Positions 17,897 through 26,657 of a stretch of DNA of 64,000 bases are shown here, one piece after another; position 1 is the first letter of the stretch, and the number at the start of each line of letters is the position of its first letter. Made by a program: the position numbers and the translations under genes. The notes below the pieces were generated by a model. That model worked only from the letters and a program-made list of their open reading frames with translations. It made no database searches and was not told the DNA's origin. Source of the DNA: RPQJ01 sp963748985 (GTDB lineage: Bacteria; Pseudomonadota; Gammaproteobacteria; Steroidobacterales; Steroidobacteraceae); NCBI GenBank assembly GCA_963748985.1, contig CAVVKQ010000004.1:1-64000 (forward strand). The letters are read 5' to 3'.

Positions 17897-19960
17897 ATGA
17901 GAACTCCGGAACATCGCTGGGACCCAGCGCGCGCCGCCACGATGAACGAGCAGCAGCAGCTGCTTTACCGTTCCAACCTTCTCGGTTCGGACCTCACGGT
18001 CACGAACTTCGGCGGCGGCAACACGTCGGCAAAGATCACGGAGCGGGATCCGCTCACGAGCGAGCCCGTGGAAGTCCTGTGGATCAAGGGTTCGGGTGGT
18101 GACCTAGGCTCAATGGGACTCGGTGGCTTCGCGACCGTTTACCTTGACAGGGTCCTGGCGCTCGAGGCCCGCTACAGCGGCATCGCTCAGCAGGACGAAA
18201 TGGCCGATTTGCTTGCGCACTGCACGTTCGACCTGAATCCGCGACCCGCCAGCATCGAGACGCCGGCCCATGCGTTTCTCCCCTATACCCACGTTGACCA
18301 CGTGCACCCCGACTCCGTGATCGCCATTGCCGCCGCTGCCGACTCCCAGCGCCTGACCGCTGACGTATTCGGCGGTGAGCTGGGTTGGGTACCCTGGCAG
18401 CGACCGGGATTCGACCTGGCTCTGAAGATGCGCGCGGCCGCTGCCAAGCCCGGATTTCGTGGCCTGATCCTGGCCGGCCACGGCCTGTTCACCTGGGGCG
18501 CCAGTTCGAGCGAGTGCTACGCAACCACGATCGAGATGATCGCACGCGCCGCCAAGCACCTCGCGCGCGCGTCTCGCCCCAGCCCCTTTGGCCCGGTCGT
18601 GCGGGAGGCGATTCCCGCCGTGGACCGACGGATTCGTGCCGGACGCATGATGCAGAGCATTCGCGCGGCGATCAGCGACTCCTCGCGCAAGGTCGGTCAC
18701 TTCAACGATTCGCCCGAGATCCTCGAATTCGTAGGGTCCGCGCGGCTCGCCGAACTCGCAGCGCTCGGCACCTCCTGCCCGGATCACTTCCTCCGCACCA
18801 AGATCCGGCCACTAGTCGTGGACCTCGACCCGGACGCCGCAGATTTCGACACGCGGCTGCAGGCAGCGGTGGCCGAATACCGCGAGCAGTATCGCGCCTA
18901 CTACGAACGTCACCGTCGCGCAGACAGTCCGGTCATGCGCGACTCGAACCCCGTCGTGTTCCTGGTGCCAAGTGTCGGCATGATGACCTTCGCGCGGGAT
19001 AAGGCGACCGCTCGCATTGCGGGTGAGTTCTACGGCAATGCGGTCAACGTCATCCGCGGCGCGTCTGGCATAGACAGCTACGTCGGGCTGGACGAGGGTG
19101 AGGCGTTCGCGATCGAGTACTGGCCGCTGGAGGAGGCGAAACTGAAGCGCTTGCCGCCGCCGCGTTCCCTCGCAGGACGGATCGCCTACATCACCGGGGC
19201 CGCGAGCGGCATCGGTCGCGCTACCGCGGAGCGTTTCCTCGCGGAAGGCGCCTGCGTCGTGTTGACCGACGTCAACGCCGAGGAACTCACGCGTGCGCAC
19301 GATGACTTAACAGCCCGCTTCGGCACCGATACCGTGCGCCAATTCCCGCTCGATGTGACCAATGAAGCGGCCGTAAGATCGTCGTTCGAGTTCGTGGCAC
19401 AGGAATACGGCGGCCTCGACATCATGGTTGCCAGCGCCGGCATTGCATCATCGGCTGCGATCGAGGACACGACGCTGGAGCAGTGGCAGCATATTTTCGA
19501 CGTGCTCTCCGCGGGCTACTTCCTCGCAAGCCGCAGCGCGTTTGGCATGATGAAGGCACTGGGAGGCTCGATTGTGTTCGTCGGCAGCAAGAATGCGCTT
19601 GCGGCTTCCCCGAACGCAGCGGCGTACTGCGCCGCGAAGGCGTCGGAGCTGCATCTCGCGCGCTGTCTGGCGCTCGAGGGAGGCCCGTTCGGCATCCGCG
19701 TCAACACCGTCAACCCGGACGCCGTGCTGCGTGGCTCCAGCATATGGAACGGCGATTGGCGCCGCGAACGCGCCGCGGCCTATGGCGTGGACGAAAGCGA
19801 CCTGGAGAGTTATTACGCCAGGCGGAGCGTGCTTGGCCGACCCGTGCTACCCGAGGACATCGCGCACGCCGTCTATTTTCTCGCGGGCGACCAGTCGGCC
19901 AAGTCGACCGGCAACATCATCAACGTCGATGCGGGCAACGCCGCCGCGTTCGTCCGCTGA
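17897..19960 (+). CDS. rhaEW: Bifunctional rhamnulose-1-phosphate aldolase / lactaldehyde dehydrogenase
   Basis: 687 residues from ATG 17897, with AGGAG 11 bases upstream (a TTG at 17891 is possible). The N-terminal half is a class II aldolase: FGGGNTSAK, the zinc-ligand segment HVDHVHPDSV (about residue 133) and AGHGLFTWG (about 193). The C-terminal third is a short-chain dehydrogenase with TGAASGIG (near 431) and YxxxK in YCAAK (near 577), preceded by SKNALA. This fused architecture cleaves L-rhamnulose-1-phosphate to dihydroxyacetone phosphate and L-lactaldehyde and oxidises the lactaldehyde to lactate. It is transcribed away from the DeoR gene, with the isomerase 21 bases downstream. Confidence 0.94.
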   Translation: MRTPEHRWDPARAATMNEQQQLLYRSNLLGSDLTVTNFGGGNTSAKITERDPLTSEPVEVLWIKGSGGDLGSMGLGGFATVYLDRVLALEARYSGIAQQDEMADLLAHCTFDLNPRPASIETPAHAFLPYTHVDHVHPDSVIAIAAAADSQRLTADVFGGELGWVPWQRPGFDLALKMRAAAAKPGFRGLILAGHGLFTWGASSSECYATTIEMIARAAKHLARASRPSPFGPVVREAIPAVDRRIRAGRMMQSIRAAISDSSRKVGHFNDSPEILEFVGSARLAELAALGTSCPDHFLRTKIRPLVVDLDPDAADFDTRLQAAVAEYREQYRAYYERHRRADSPVMRDSNPVVFLVPSVGMMTFARDKATARIAGEFYGNAVNVIRGASGIDSYVGLDEGEAFAIEYWPLEEAKLKRLPPPRSLAGRIAYITGAASGIGRATAERFLAEGACVVLTDVNAEELTRAHDDLTARFGTDTVRQFPLDVTNEAAVRSSFEFVAQEYGGLDIMVASAGIASSAAIEDTTLEQWQHIFDVLSAGYFLASRSAFGMMKALGGSIVFVGSKNALAASPNAAAYCAAKASELHLARCLALEGGPFGIRVNTVNPDAVLRGSSIWNGDWRRERAAAYGVDESDLESYYARRSVLGRPVLPEDIAHAVYFLAGDQSAKSTGNIINVDAGNAAAFVR

Positions 19961-19981
19961 GATGTCCGTGGAGCCGCCAAC

Positions 19982-21280
19982 ATGACCGACGAGTTACCGA
20001 TTGATCGTGCTTTGATCGGCGAACATAACGCCGCATGCGCGGAAGCACTGCGTCGGGACTATGAACACCTGGGCGAGCAGTTGGCACGGAGCGGCCTCGA
20101 CCTGGACACCGTCAAGGCGCGCGTGGCTGCCCTGGAAATCGCGTTGCCGAGCTGGGCAGTCGGTACAGGCGGGACGCGCTTTGCCCGTTATCCTGGCCCC
20201 GGCGAGCCGCGCAACGTATTCGAGAAATTCGAAGACTGCGCCGTCGTCCAGCAGCTCGTGCGCTGCACGCCACGAGTGTCAGTGCACTTCCCATGGGACC
20301 GGACCGACGACCTGCGGGCGTTGCGAGCGTATGCGACGGCACGCGGGCTCGGCTTCGACGCCGTGAACTCGAATACCTTCCAGGACCAGCCCGGGCAGAA
20401 GTTCTCGTACAAGTTCGGCAGCCTGACCCACGTGTCTCCGGGCACCCGCGCGCAAGCAGTTGCCCACAATCTCGAGGTGATCGAGGCCGGCCGCACGCTC
20501 GGCTCACACGCGCTGACGCTATGGATTGGCGATGGCTCCAACCTGCCCGGGCAGCAGGACTTCCAGGGCGCCTTCGAGCGCTACCTCGAAAGCGCGCGAT
20601 CGATCTATGCAGCCCTGCCCGACGACTGGCAACTCCTGATCGAACACAAGCTCTACGAGCCGGCGCTGTACTCGACCGTCATCCAGGACTGGGGTTCGAG
20701 TCTGCTGGCCGCCAATGCCCTTGGTCCCAGGGCGCGCTGCCTCGTCGACCTCGGCCATCACGCCCCGTCAGTAAACATCGAATTGATCGTCGCGCGACTC
20801 AGCGCACAGGGCAAGCTCGGCGGCTTTCACTTCAACGACAGCAAGTACGGCGACGATGACCTGGATTCCGGGTCCATCAATCCGCTGCAACTGTTCCTGA
20901 TATTCAACGAGCTGGTGGCGCGCGAGATCGCGGACAGTTCATGGTCCCGTCCCGCCTACATGATCGACCAGTCGCACAACGTGACCGATCCGATCGAGAG
21001 CCTGATGTCGAGCGCTGACCACATCGCCGGCAGCTACGCACGTGCATGCCTCGTGGACCGCACGGCACTGGCCCAGTATCAGGCTGACAACGACGCGCTG
21101 ATGGCGCACCAGACCCTGAAGCGCGCGTACGAAACGGACGTGCGGCCACTGATCGCCATGTGGCGTGTCGAGGCGGGCGGCGCCGCAGATCCGATCAGTG
21201 CCTACCGGCAATCGGCTTACCGCAGGCGCAAGGCCGCGGAACGACCGCAGGCTACGACGGGAACTGCCGGTATCGTTTGA
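19982..21280 (+). CDS. rhaI: L-rhamnose isomerase
   Basis: 432 residues, TIM-barrel sugar isomerase of the RhaI type rather than the E. coli RhaA type. Recognisable segments are RVSVHFPWDR, the metal/substrate region LIEHKLYEPALYSTVIQDWG, CLVDLGHHAPSVNIE and GGFHFNDSKYGDDDLDSG, and YMIDQSHNVTDPIESL near the C-terminus. It converts L-rhamnose to L-rhamnulose with a divalent metal. The ATG lies 21 bases after the aldolase stop, so the two form one operon. The C-terminus may be loosely defined because the last about 20 residues are low in motif content. Confidence 0.93.
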   Translation: MTDELPIDRALIGEHNAACAEALRRDYEHLGEQLARSGLDLDTVKARVAALEIALPSWAVGTGGTRFARYPGPGEPRNVFEKFEDCAVVQQLVRCTPRVSVHFPWDRTDDLRALRAYATARGLGFDAVNSNTFQDQPGQKFSYKFGSLTHVSPGTRAQAVAHNLEVIEAGRTLGSHALTLWIGDGSNLPGQQDFQGAFERYLESARSIYAALPDDWQLLIEHKLYEPALYSTVIQDWGSSLLAANALGPRARCLVDLGHHAPSVNIELIVARLSAQGKLGGFHFNDSKYGDDDLDSGSINPLQLFLIFNELVAREIADSSWSRPAYMIDQSHNVTDPIESLMSSADHIAGSYARACLVDRTALAQYQADNDALMAHQTLKRAYETDVRPLIAMWRVEAGGAADPISAYRQSAYRRRKAAERPQATTGTAGIV

Positions 21281-21320
21281 CGGCACAGGACGACTCGCCT
21301 TCGACGACCTCCTCGACTTC

Positions 21321-21356
21321 CTGTCCTTCCTGTCCTTCCTGTCCTTCTTGTCCTTC
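21321..21356. repeat. Four tandem copies of a 9-bp unit
   Basis: CTGTCCTTC occurs three times exactly (21321-21329, 21330-21338, 21339-21347) and once as TTGTCCTTC (21348-21356). The array fills most of the 76-base gap between the converging rhaI and DUF3604 genes and abuts the latter's stop codon. No hairpin is formed. It is probably a slippage-prone spacer sequence. Confidence 0.85.
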
Positions 21357-23261
21357 CTACGGCGTGTACCAGATCGGCGACGTGTAGGCGCGCTCCTGCG
21401 CCGTCATCGGCACGTCCGCCGTCATCTTCACCCCGTAACGCAGTGCCTCGTACGCCGTCCAGCGCGGCGTCGGAATCTCGATGACGCGCGCGTAGTAGAA
21501 AGCGGGCTGCTTCGCATCGAAATCTGGATCGGTCCAGGTCGTGCTGAGTTCCGGCGCGCCGATGGTATTCGTCCAGGTCGCCTTCGCCACGTTTACCGTA
21601 TTGCCGACTGGCGGCACCTTGCCGTTCGCGCCGACCTTGCGGCCACCGCTCCAGGCGACGTCATGGACTCTTTCGTGCGTCTTGCCGTCCTGGTCCAGCC
21701 AGCCCTTGATGATCTGGATGCGGTCGAGGTTACCGCTGTACGAATCCTTGAGCGCGGCCACCAGGAACGTGGGCGATTTGCCTGCAGGTGCCTTGCGCAG
21801 GTCACCCCCCATCGGCACGCCCTTGGCGTAACCCACAGCGGCCGGCAGGCGCGAGCGGGCGTCGTCCGCGTTGAACTCCCATCCGCCGAAGAATCGCACC
21901 ACCATGCGCGGGCCGGTCGTGGCGTAGGTTTCCTTGCGCTTCAGTGCATCGAAGATGGCCTCGCGCGTGTTCTCGGTGGCCCAGACGCCCGCATAACCTG
22001 CAGCCGCCTGCTGCCAACCATGGATGGTGAACTTGGGATCGGGCGCCTCGATCACGACGTGTTCCCAGCGATGCGGTCCCGGCTCGACGCCCGAGTGCTT
22101 GCCGAAGAAGTTGTCTTCCTCGACCGCAGTGAGCGACGTGTGTGCGTCGGTGCTACCGAGCATGCCGAACTTGAACGGATTCACCCCCAGCGTGCGCTCG
22201 AGCGACAGGCCCGTCTTCAGCGCTTCGCGCGCGTACTCAAACTTCAGCATCTCGGGCTTCTTGGCCTCGGTGCCGTTGAGGTTGGACTTGTCCCACTTCT
22301 CATAGTCGGCGAACTCGTCGCTCGGTGACAGGTACGGGTGCGATTCGCTGTCGCCCTTGATCTGCGTGGCCTCAATGACAGTTTCGAACCGCGCGCGCAG
22401 TGCCGCCAACTCCTTCGTGAGCGGCTGGCCGTCGAACGTCTCGACCGTGAACATGCGGCCGTTGCTGAGGTTGCCGTTGTGCGGGATCGCCAGCACTTCC
22501 GCGGCGTTGCGCTGTTCGAAGTCGGCCAGGAAACGCCAGAGGTCCTCGGGGTTCTGGCTGTCGAACTGCGAATACGGCACGGTGCGGTTCGCAATGCTGG
22601 AATTGCCGCGGAACACCACATTGCGATGAAGGTTGTCGCCGCCGATCGCCGTCCATTCGAACCCGATCAGTGCGGTGAAGCGGCCGGGCTCGTTGTACTT
22701 GTCGGCGAGCGCCGTGTACGCCTGCCATGCATTGCGCACCGCCTTGTCGCTCTTGATCGGCGCCTCCTTGCCCGAAAGCGAAGCGACGATTTCCATCGCC
22801 GTGGCGAAGATCGTGTCGTTGTTGCCGGACGTCAGCGCCGTGTGCCATCTCCTGCCGGCGTCGGTGGCGAGCACCTCGGGGTCGCCGCTGAGCAATTGCG
22901 GCATGAGCCCGTACATTTCCGCGTGGTCCGCGATGACGAGGAAGTCGAGCGGTCGCGCGAGCCTGGCGCGCAGGCCACCGGTGCTCGTGACTTCCTCGCC
23001 GCGTGCAAACCGGAAAGCATCTTCCTGTCCAACCCGGTTCATGGTGCCGGCATCGACCGAGATCGACGTGTGCAGGTGGGTGTCGCCCCAGAAGACACGC
23101 GTCGGATAGTTGCGGCCAGCGTAGGGCGAGAATTGCGGCGCGGTGACCCGGGCCACATCGCTCTTCGTCGCACCTTCGTGATTGCCGGGATCCACTGCAC
23201 CGGCACCCGCTGCGCAGGCGCAACCCGCGAACACGATTATGGTCCTGCGTGCTTTGTTCAT
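21357..23261 (-). CDS. DUF3604 domain protein, exported
   Basis: 634 residues from ATG 23261 with GGGAG 9 bases upstream (frame open to 23312). A short Sec signal spans residues 5-22, with a cysteine-rich CACAAGAGA end that could be a lipobox. The DUF3604 family is built on a PHP-like metal fold: FWGDTHLHTSISVDAG at the start, LDFLVIADHAEMYG, AIPHNGNLSNG and FGMLGSTDAH near the end. Family function is unsettled; the His/Asp motifs argue for a metal-dependent hydrolase, possibly a phosphoesterase, in the periplasm. The gene converges with rhaI and stands alone. Confidence 0.88.
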   Translation of the reverse strand: MNKARRTIIVFAGCACAAGAGAVDPGNHEGATKSDVARVTAPQFSPYAGRNYPTRVFWGDTHLHTSISVDAGTMNRVGQEDAFRFARGEEVTSTGGLRARLARPLDFLVIADHAEMYGLMPQLLSGDPEVLATDAGRRWHTALTSGNNDTIFATAMEIVASLSGKEAPIKSDKAVRNAWQAYTALADKYNEPGRFTALIGFEWTAIGGDNLHRNVVFRGNSSIANRTVPYSQFDSQNPEDLWRFLADFEQRNAAEVLAIPHNGNLSNGRMFTVETFDGQPLTKELAALRARFETVIEATQIKGDSESHPYLSPSDEFADYEKWDKSNLNGTEAKKPEMLKFEYAREALKTGLSLERTLGVNPFKFGMLGSTDAHTSLTAVEEDNFFGKHSGVEPGPHRWEHVVIEAPDPKFTIHGWQQAAAGYAGVWATENTREAIFDALKRKETYATTGPRMVVRFFGGWEFNADDARSRLPAAVGYAKGVPMGGDLRKAPAGKSPTFLVAALKDSYSGNLDRIQIIKGWLDQDGKTHERVHDVAWSGGRKVGANGKVPPVGNTVNVAKATWTNTIGAPELSTTWTDPDFDAKQPAFYYARVIEIPTPRWTAYEALRYGVKMTADVPMTAQERAYTSPIWYTP

Positions 23262-23682
23262 TTGACGAATCTCCCGCGTTGTTCTTCTTGCAGGCAAACA
23301 TTGCCGGCACAAGTGGCGGCATCCGGACGCGCCCTGTTACGGCGATGATGACTCAGGACCTCGTCGCAGGGAATACCGCGGCCCGGCCACGCCTGATCCA
23401 GGCGGCGACGACTGCGCAAACTGCTGCGGTATGCCTACGGTGACGCTACTGCGCCGTGCAATGCTTTCGGGCCCGCCCGAAAACATTGCTCAGGCGCCGT
23501 ATCGCAGGCGGTCGATCCGGGGCCTTTCCCAGGGCGCGTGTCTGCCTTTCCAAGCCCTGGGAAAGGCCCCGGATCGACCGCTTGCAACCCGCGCGTGTCT
23601 GCCTTTCCAAGCCCTGGGAAAGGCCCCGGATCGACCGCCCTGGCACTCCGGCGTCCTCAATAACACCGCGGCGCGCAACGAA
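23262..23682. other. Intergenic spacer upstream of the DUF3604 gene
   Basis: A 421-base gap between two minus-strand genes. The right half is occupied by the inverted/direct repeat cluster at 23508-23638. I see no gene in it: short open frames here merely read through the repeats and give a repeated peptide. The promoter for the DUF3604 gene should lie in 23262-23500, but no convincing hexamers were found. Confidence 0.6.
23508..23638. repeat. 28-bp element present once inverted and twice direct
   Basis: A 28-base sequence at 23508-23535 (beginning GCGGTCGATCCGGGG) reappears as its exact reverse complement at 23554-23581 and again at 23611-23638. The two right-hand copies sit in a 48-base direct duplication (23534-23581 and 23591-23638, period 57). 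Each 48-mer also contains its own small hairpin GCCTTTCC/GGAAAGGC. The copies appear identical, which suggests recent duplication or gene-conversion-like maintenance. They lie downstream (minus sense) of the DUF3604 promoter region and just past the EamA gene stop. Confidence 0.9.
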
Positions 23683-24543
23683 CTAATGCTGTGTGGAGGC
23701 TTCCGTCGCAACGGCCGCCTGCCGCCGCTCGCGCTGGATCAGGTACAGCCCCGCGCCGATGACGATGGACGCGCCGACCAGCGTCAGCGCACTCGGATAC
23801 ACGCTCCAGATGGCGACGTCGAGCAGCACACCCCACAGCATGGCGGTGTATTCAAACGGCGCGACGACCGCAGCCGGGGCGCTGCGAAAGGCGACCGTGA
23901 TCAAGTTCTGGCCGATGGAACCCATGATGCCGACACCGAGGATCAGCGCGAGGTCCCTGCCCCACTGGATCGGCTGCCAGCCCGGAATCGCCAGCAGGCC
24001 CGCACCGATCAGCAGCAGCAGCGTGAACCCGAGCACCATGCTCTCGGTGGAATCGGTGCGCGACAGCAGCCGCAGCGAGACCACCGCGAGGGCATAGGTC
24101 CCCAACGCAACGATGGCCCACAGCGAGCCCGCCGACAGCCACTTGCCGTCGACCGGCCCCAGCATCAGGAGCACGCCCGACAGGCCAACCGCAATGGCAA
24201 ACCACTGACCGCTGACGACCTTTTCCTTCAGCATCGGCACGGACAGCGCCGCGACGAGCAGCGGCGCGCACATGAAGATGGAATAGGTGGTGGCGAGCGA
24301 GGACTCACGCACGGCGGTGATGAAGCTGTACAGCATCAGCACCGAGAGTGCGCCGCGCAGCAGGTGCAGCCGGATGTTGACGGGCCGGATCCGCCCGAGC
24401 CGTCCGCGGATGGCGATGACGGCAAGGACGAACGGCAGCGACGACGCTGCGCGGAGGTATGCCACCTGCAGCGAGGGGTAGTGCTCCGACAGGAGCTTGA
24501 GCATCGAGTCCATGACCGAAAAGCAGGCCACGGACACGAGCAT
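23683..24543 (-). CDS. EamA-family (DMT superfamily) transporter
   Basis: 286 residues made of two EamA repeats with about 9-10 hydrophobic segments. Typical parts are VACFSVMDSMLKLLSEHYP and YLRAASSLPFVLAV in repeat 1 and AAVVAPFEYTAMLWGVLLDV in repeat 2. The annotated ATG 24543 may be slightly late, because upstream codons in frame (SERVRGIVA) look like a normal N-terminus but no ATG is available before the rho stop. Members export metabolites or amino acids; the substrate is unknown. It lies 35 bases after rho on the same strand. Confidence 0.87.
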   Translation of the reverse strand: MLVSVACFSVMDSMLKLLSEHYPSLQVAYLRAASSLPFVLAVIAIRGRLGRIRPVNIRLHLLRGALSVLMLYSFITAVRESSLATTYSIFMCAPLLVAALSVPMLKEKVVSGQWFAIAVGLSGVLLMLGPVDGKWLSAGSLWAIVALGTYALAVVSLRLLSRTDSTESMVLGFTLLLLIGAGLLAIPGWQPIQWGRDLALILGVGIMGSIGQNLITVAFRSAPAAVVAPFEYTAMLWGVLLDVAIWSVYPSALTLVGASIVIGAGLYLIQRERRQAAVATEASTQH

Positions 24544-24578
24544 CGCGACGATGCCCCGGACGCGCTCCGACTGCGCGG

Positions 24579-26018
24579 TCAGCGCTTCATCGCCTCGAAG
24601 AACTCACCGTTGGTCTTGGTGTCCTTCATCTTGTCGATGAGGAATTCCGCGGCCGCCAGTTCGTCCATCGGGTGCAGGAGCTTGCGCAGGATCCAGATCT
24701 TCTGCAGTTCTTCCGACGACGTGATCAATTCCTCGCGGCGCGTGCCGGAGCGGTTGATGTTGAACGCCGGGTAGACACGCTTTTCGGCAATGCGGCGATC
24801 GAGGTGGATTTCGCTGTTGCCCGTGCCCTTGAACTCTTCGTAGATCACGTCGTCCATGCGCGAACCGGTGTCGATCAGCGCGGTGGCGAGGATCGTCAGG
24901 CTGCCGCCCTCTTCGATGTTGCGTGCGGCGCCGAAGAAGCGCTTCGGCCGCTGCAGCGCGTTGGCGTCCACGCCGCCCGTCAGCACCTTGCCGGAACTCG
25001 GCACGACGGTGTTGTAGGCGCGCGCGAGGCGCGTGATCGAGTCGAGCAGGATGACCACGTCTTTCTTGTGCTCGACCAGGCGCTTGGCCTTCTCGATTAC
25101 CATCTCCGCGACCTGCACGTGACGGCTGGCCGGTTCGTCGAACGTCGACGAGACGACTTCGCCGCGCACGGTGCGCGTCATTTCGGTGACTTCCTCGGGC
25201 CGCTCGTCGATGAGCAGCACGATCAGGTACACCTCGGGGTGGTTGCCGGTGATCGAATTGGCGATGTTCTGCAGCAGCATCGTCTTGCCGGCCTTCGGCG
25301 GCGAAACGATCAGGCCGCGCTGGCCCTTACCGAGCGGCGCGATCAGGTCGATCATGCGCGCGGTGAGGTCTTCGGTGCTGCCCGTGCCGCGCTCGAGCTT
25401 GAAACGGCGCGTAGGATGCAGCGGCGTGAGGTTCTCGAACAGGACCTTGCTGCGCGCATTGTCCGGCGAATCGAAGTTGATCTCGCCGACCTTCAGCAGC
25501 GCGAAGTAACGCTCGCCGTCCTTCGGCGGGCGGATCAGGCCGGAAAGCGTGTCGCCGGTGCGCAGGTTGAAGCGGCGGATCTGCGACGGGCTGATGTAGA
25601 TGTCGTCGGGACCCGCCAGGTACGACTGTTCGGGTGAGCGCAGGAAGCCGAAGCCGTCCTGCAGGATCTCGAGCACGCCGTCACCGTAGATGCTTTCGCC
25701 GTTGCGCGAATGCGCCTTCAGGATCGAGAAGATGATGTCCTGCTTGCGCGAGCGGGCCAGGTTCTCGAGGCCCATCGACTGGGCGAGCTCGAGCAGCTTC
25801 GGGATCGGCTTGTGCTTGAGCTCGCTCAGGTTCATCGACTTGCGGCTGGCTTCCAGCTCGGCCGGGCTGATGACGTCGAGGTCGTCGCCTTCCATCATGT
25901 AATCGTCCGGCGGCAGTTCGTCCTGCCGCGGGCCACGATTACCGTCTGGGCCACCACCACGACCGCGCTTGTTTCCGCCCTGGCGGTTGCGGTTAGGGTT
26001 GCCCAGGTAACCTCTCAC
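24579..26018 (-). CDS. rho: Transcription termination factor Rho with N-terminal extension
   Basis: The canonical Rho core starts at MNLSELKHKPI (ATG 25835) and continues for 418 residues. It has the cold-shock RNA-binding domain (DGFGFLRSP, DDIYISPSQIRRF), Walker A PPKAGKT, LIDERPEEVTEM, the Q loop VPSSGKVLTGG and C-terminal EELQKIWILRK. The frame stays open upstream. I extend to GTG 26018, which overlaps the trxA stop by 4 bases and adds a 61-residue Asn/Arg/Gly-rich, then acidic, tail. No good SD supports any candidate start, so coupling to trxA is the argument; ATG 25898 is an alternative. Rho terminates transcription and is essential in many Proteobacteria. Confidence 0.92.
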   Translation of the reverse strand: MRGYLGNPNRNRQGGNKRGRGGGPDGNRGPRQDELPPDDYMMEGDDLDVISPAELEASRKSMNLSELKHKPIPKLLELAQSMGLENLARSRKQDIIFSILKAHSRNGESIYGDGVLEILQDGFGFLRSPEQSYLAGPDDIYISPSQIRRFNLRTGDTLSGLIRPPKDGERYFALLKVGEINFDSPDNARSKVLFENLTPLHPTRRFKLERGTGSTEDLTARMIDLIAPLGKGQRGLIVSPPKAGKTMLLQNIANSITGNHPEVYLIVLLIDERPEEVTEMTRTVRGEVVSSTFDEPASRHVQVAEMVIEKAKRLVEHKKDVVILLDSITRLARAYNTVVPSSGKVLTGGVDANALQRPKRFFGAARNIEEGGSLTILATALIDTGSRMDDVIYEEFKGTGNSEIHLDRRIAEKRVYPAFNINRSGTRREELITSSEELQKIWILRKLLHPMDELAAAEFLIDKMKDTKTNGEFFEAMKR

Positions 26019-26341
26019 AGGTTGCTGTCCAGAAAAGCCACGACGTCGCCCTTGCGGACCGCGCCGATCTTCTGGCCTTGCAGCTGACCGTTCTTGAACA
26101 GGATCAGAGTTGGGATGCCTCTGACGCTGAACTTCATTGGGGTTTTGGGGTTCTCGTCCACGTTCATCTTCGCGACGAGGACCTTCCCCGCGTACTCCGC
26201 CGCTATCTGATCCAGAATCGGTGCGATCATCTTGCATGGTCCGCACCACTCAGCCCAGAAGTCCAGAAGGACGGGGACATTCGACTTCAATACGTCCTGC
26301 TCGAAGCTCGAGTCCGAGACGTGAACGATCTGCTGGCTCAC
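26015..26341 (-). CDS. trxA: Thioredoxin 1
   Basis: 108 residues, the standard length. The redox centre is W32-C-G-P-C36 in DFWAEWCGPCKMIAP, and the cis-proline loop is GIPTLILF. It starts at GTG 26341 with GGAGGT 9 bases upstream. The order rhlB divergent from trxA followed by rho matches E. coli. The stop overlaps the proposed rho start. It reduces cytoplasmic disulfides and serves as donor for ribonucleotide reductase and PAPS reductase. Confidence 0.97.
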   Translation of the reverse strand: MSQQIVHVSDSSFEQDVLKSNVPVLLDFWAEWCGPCKMIAPILDQIAAEYAGKVLVAKMNVDENPKTPMKFSVRGIPTLILFKNGQLQGQKIGAVRKGDVVAFLDSNL

Positions 26342-26657
26342 CAGAGATTACCTCCGCTGGCTGAAAAGGGTATTTGGGCACTTGGTACTTTCTTGAGGGG
26401 TTTGTGTGCGTCCCCGGAATCGGGTGACGGCAGGGGTCCGCGTAGGGCAAACTATCGAGATTGCTGGCCGTTGACTGGAGTTCTAAGGGGATTCCGTTGC
26501 GCCGGGTCCGCCGGTCAGGTTCACCGTTATGGTGGAACCGGGACTCAGGCCCGATCGGCCGGCGACATGCTCAGGCGGGAGCGGATTGTTCCGCGTTCCT
26601 GTTATTTGAACCCGCTTTTCCGTAATTTGCAAGGCCACATGCGCCGATCCGGGACCG
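26342..26657. promoter_or_regulatory. Divergent intergenic region between trxA and rhlB
   Basis: A 316-base spacer with two outward-facing genes, so it must hold promoters for both. A bulged hairpin GGTTCACC-gttat-GGTGGAACC lies near 26517-26538. A 61-codon minus-strand open frame across 26483-26668 has no family resemblance and overlaps the rhlB start, so I do not call it. No confident -35/-10 pair was found on either strand. Confidence 0.5.

Noticed and set aside
21165..22328. Plus-strand frame containing a repeated FLS peptide across the rhaI end and DUF3604
   Set aside because: Comes from the 9-bp tandem repeat and antisense reading of the DUF3604 gene.
23508..23638. Possible CRISPR-like array
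   Set aside because: Only three copies, one inverted, with no unique spacers of uniform length and no cas genes.
23446..23646. Minus-strand frame giving a repeated peptide (RSIRGLSQGLERQTRA)
   Set aside because: The peptide repeat is a by-product of translating the DNA repeat cluster; no start signal.
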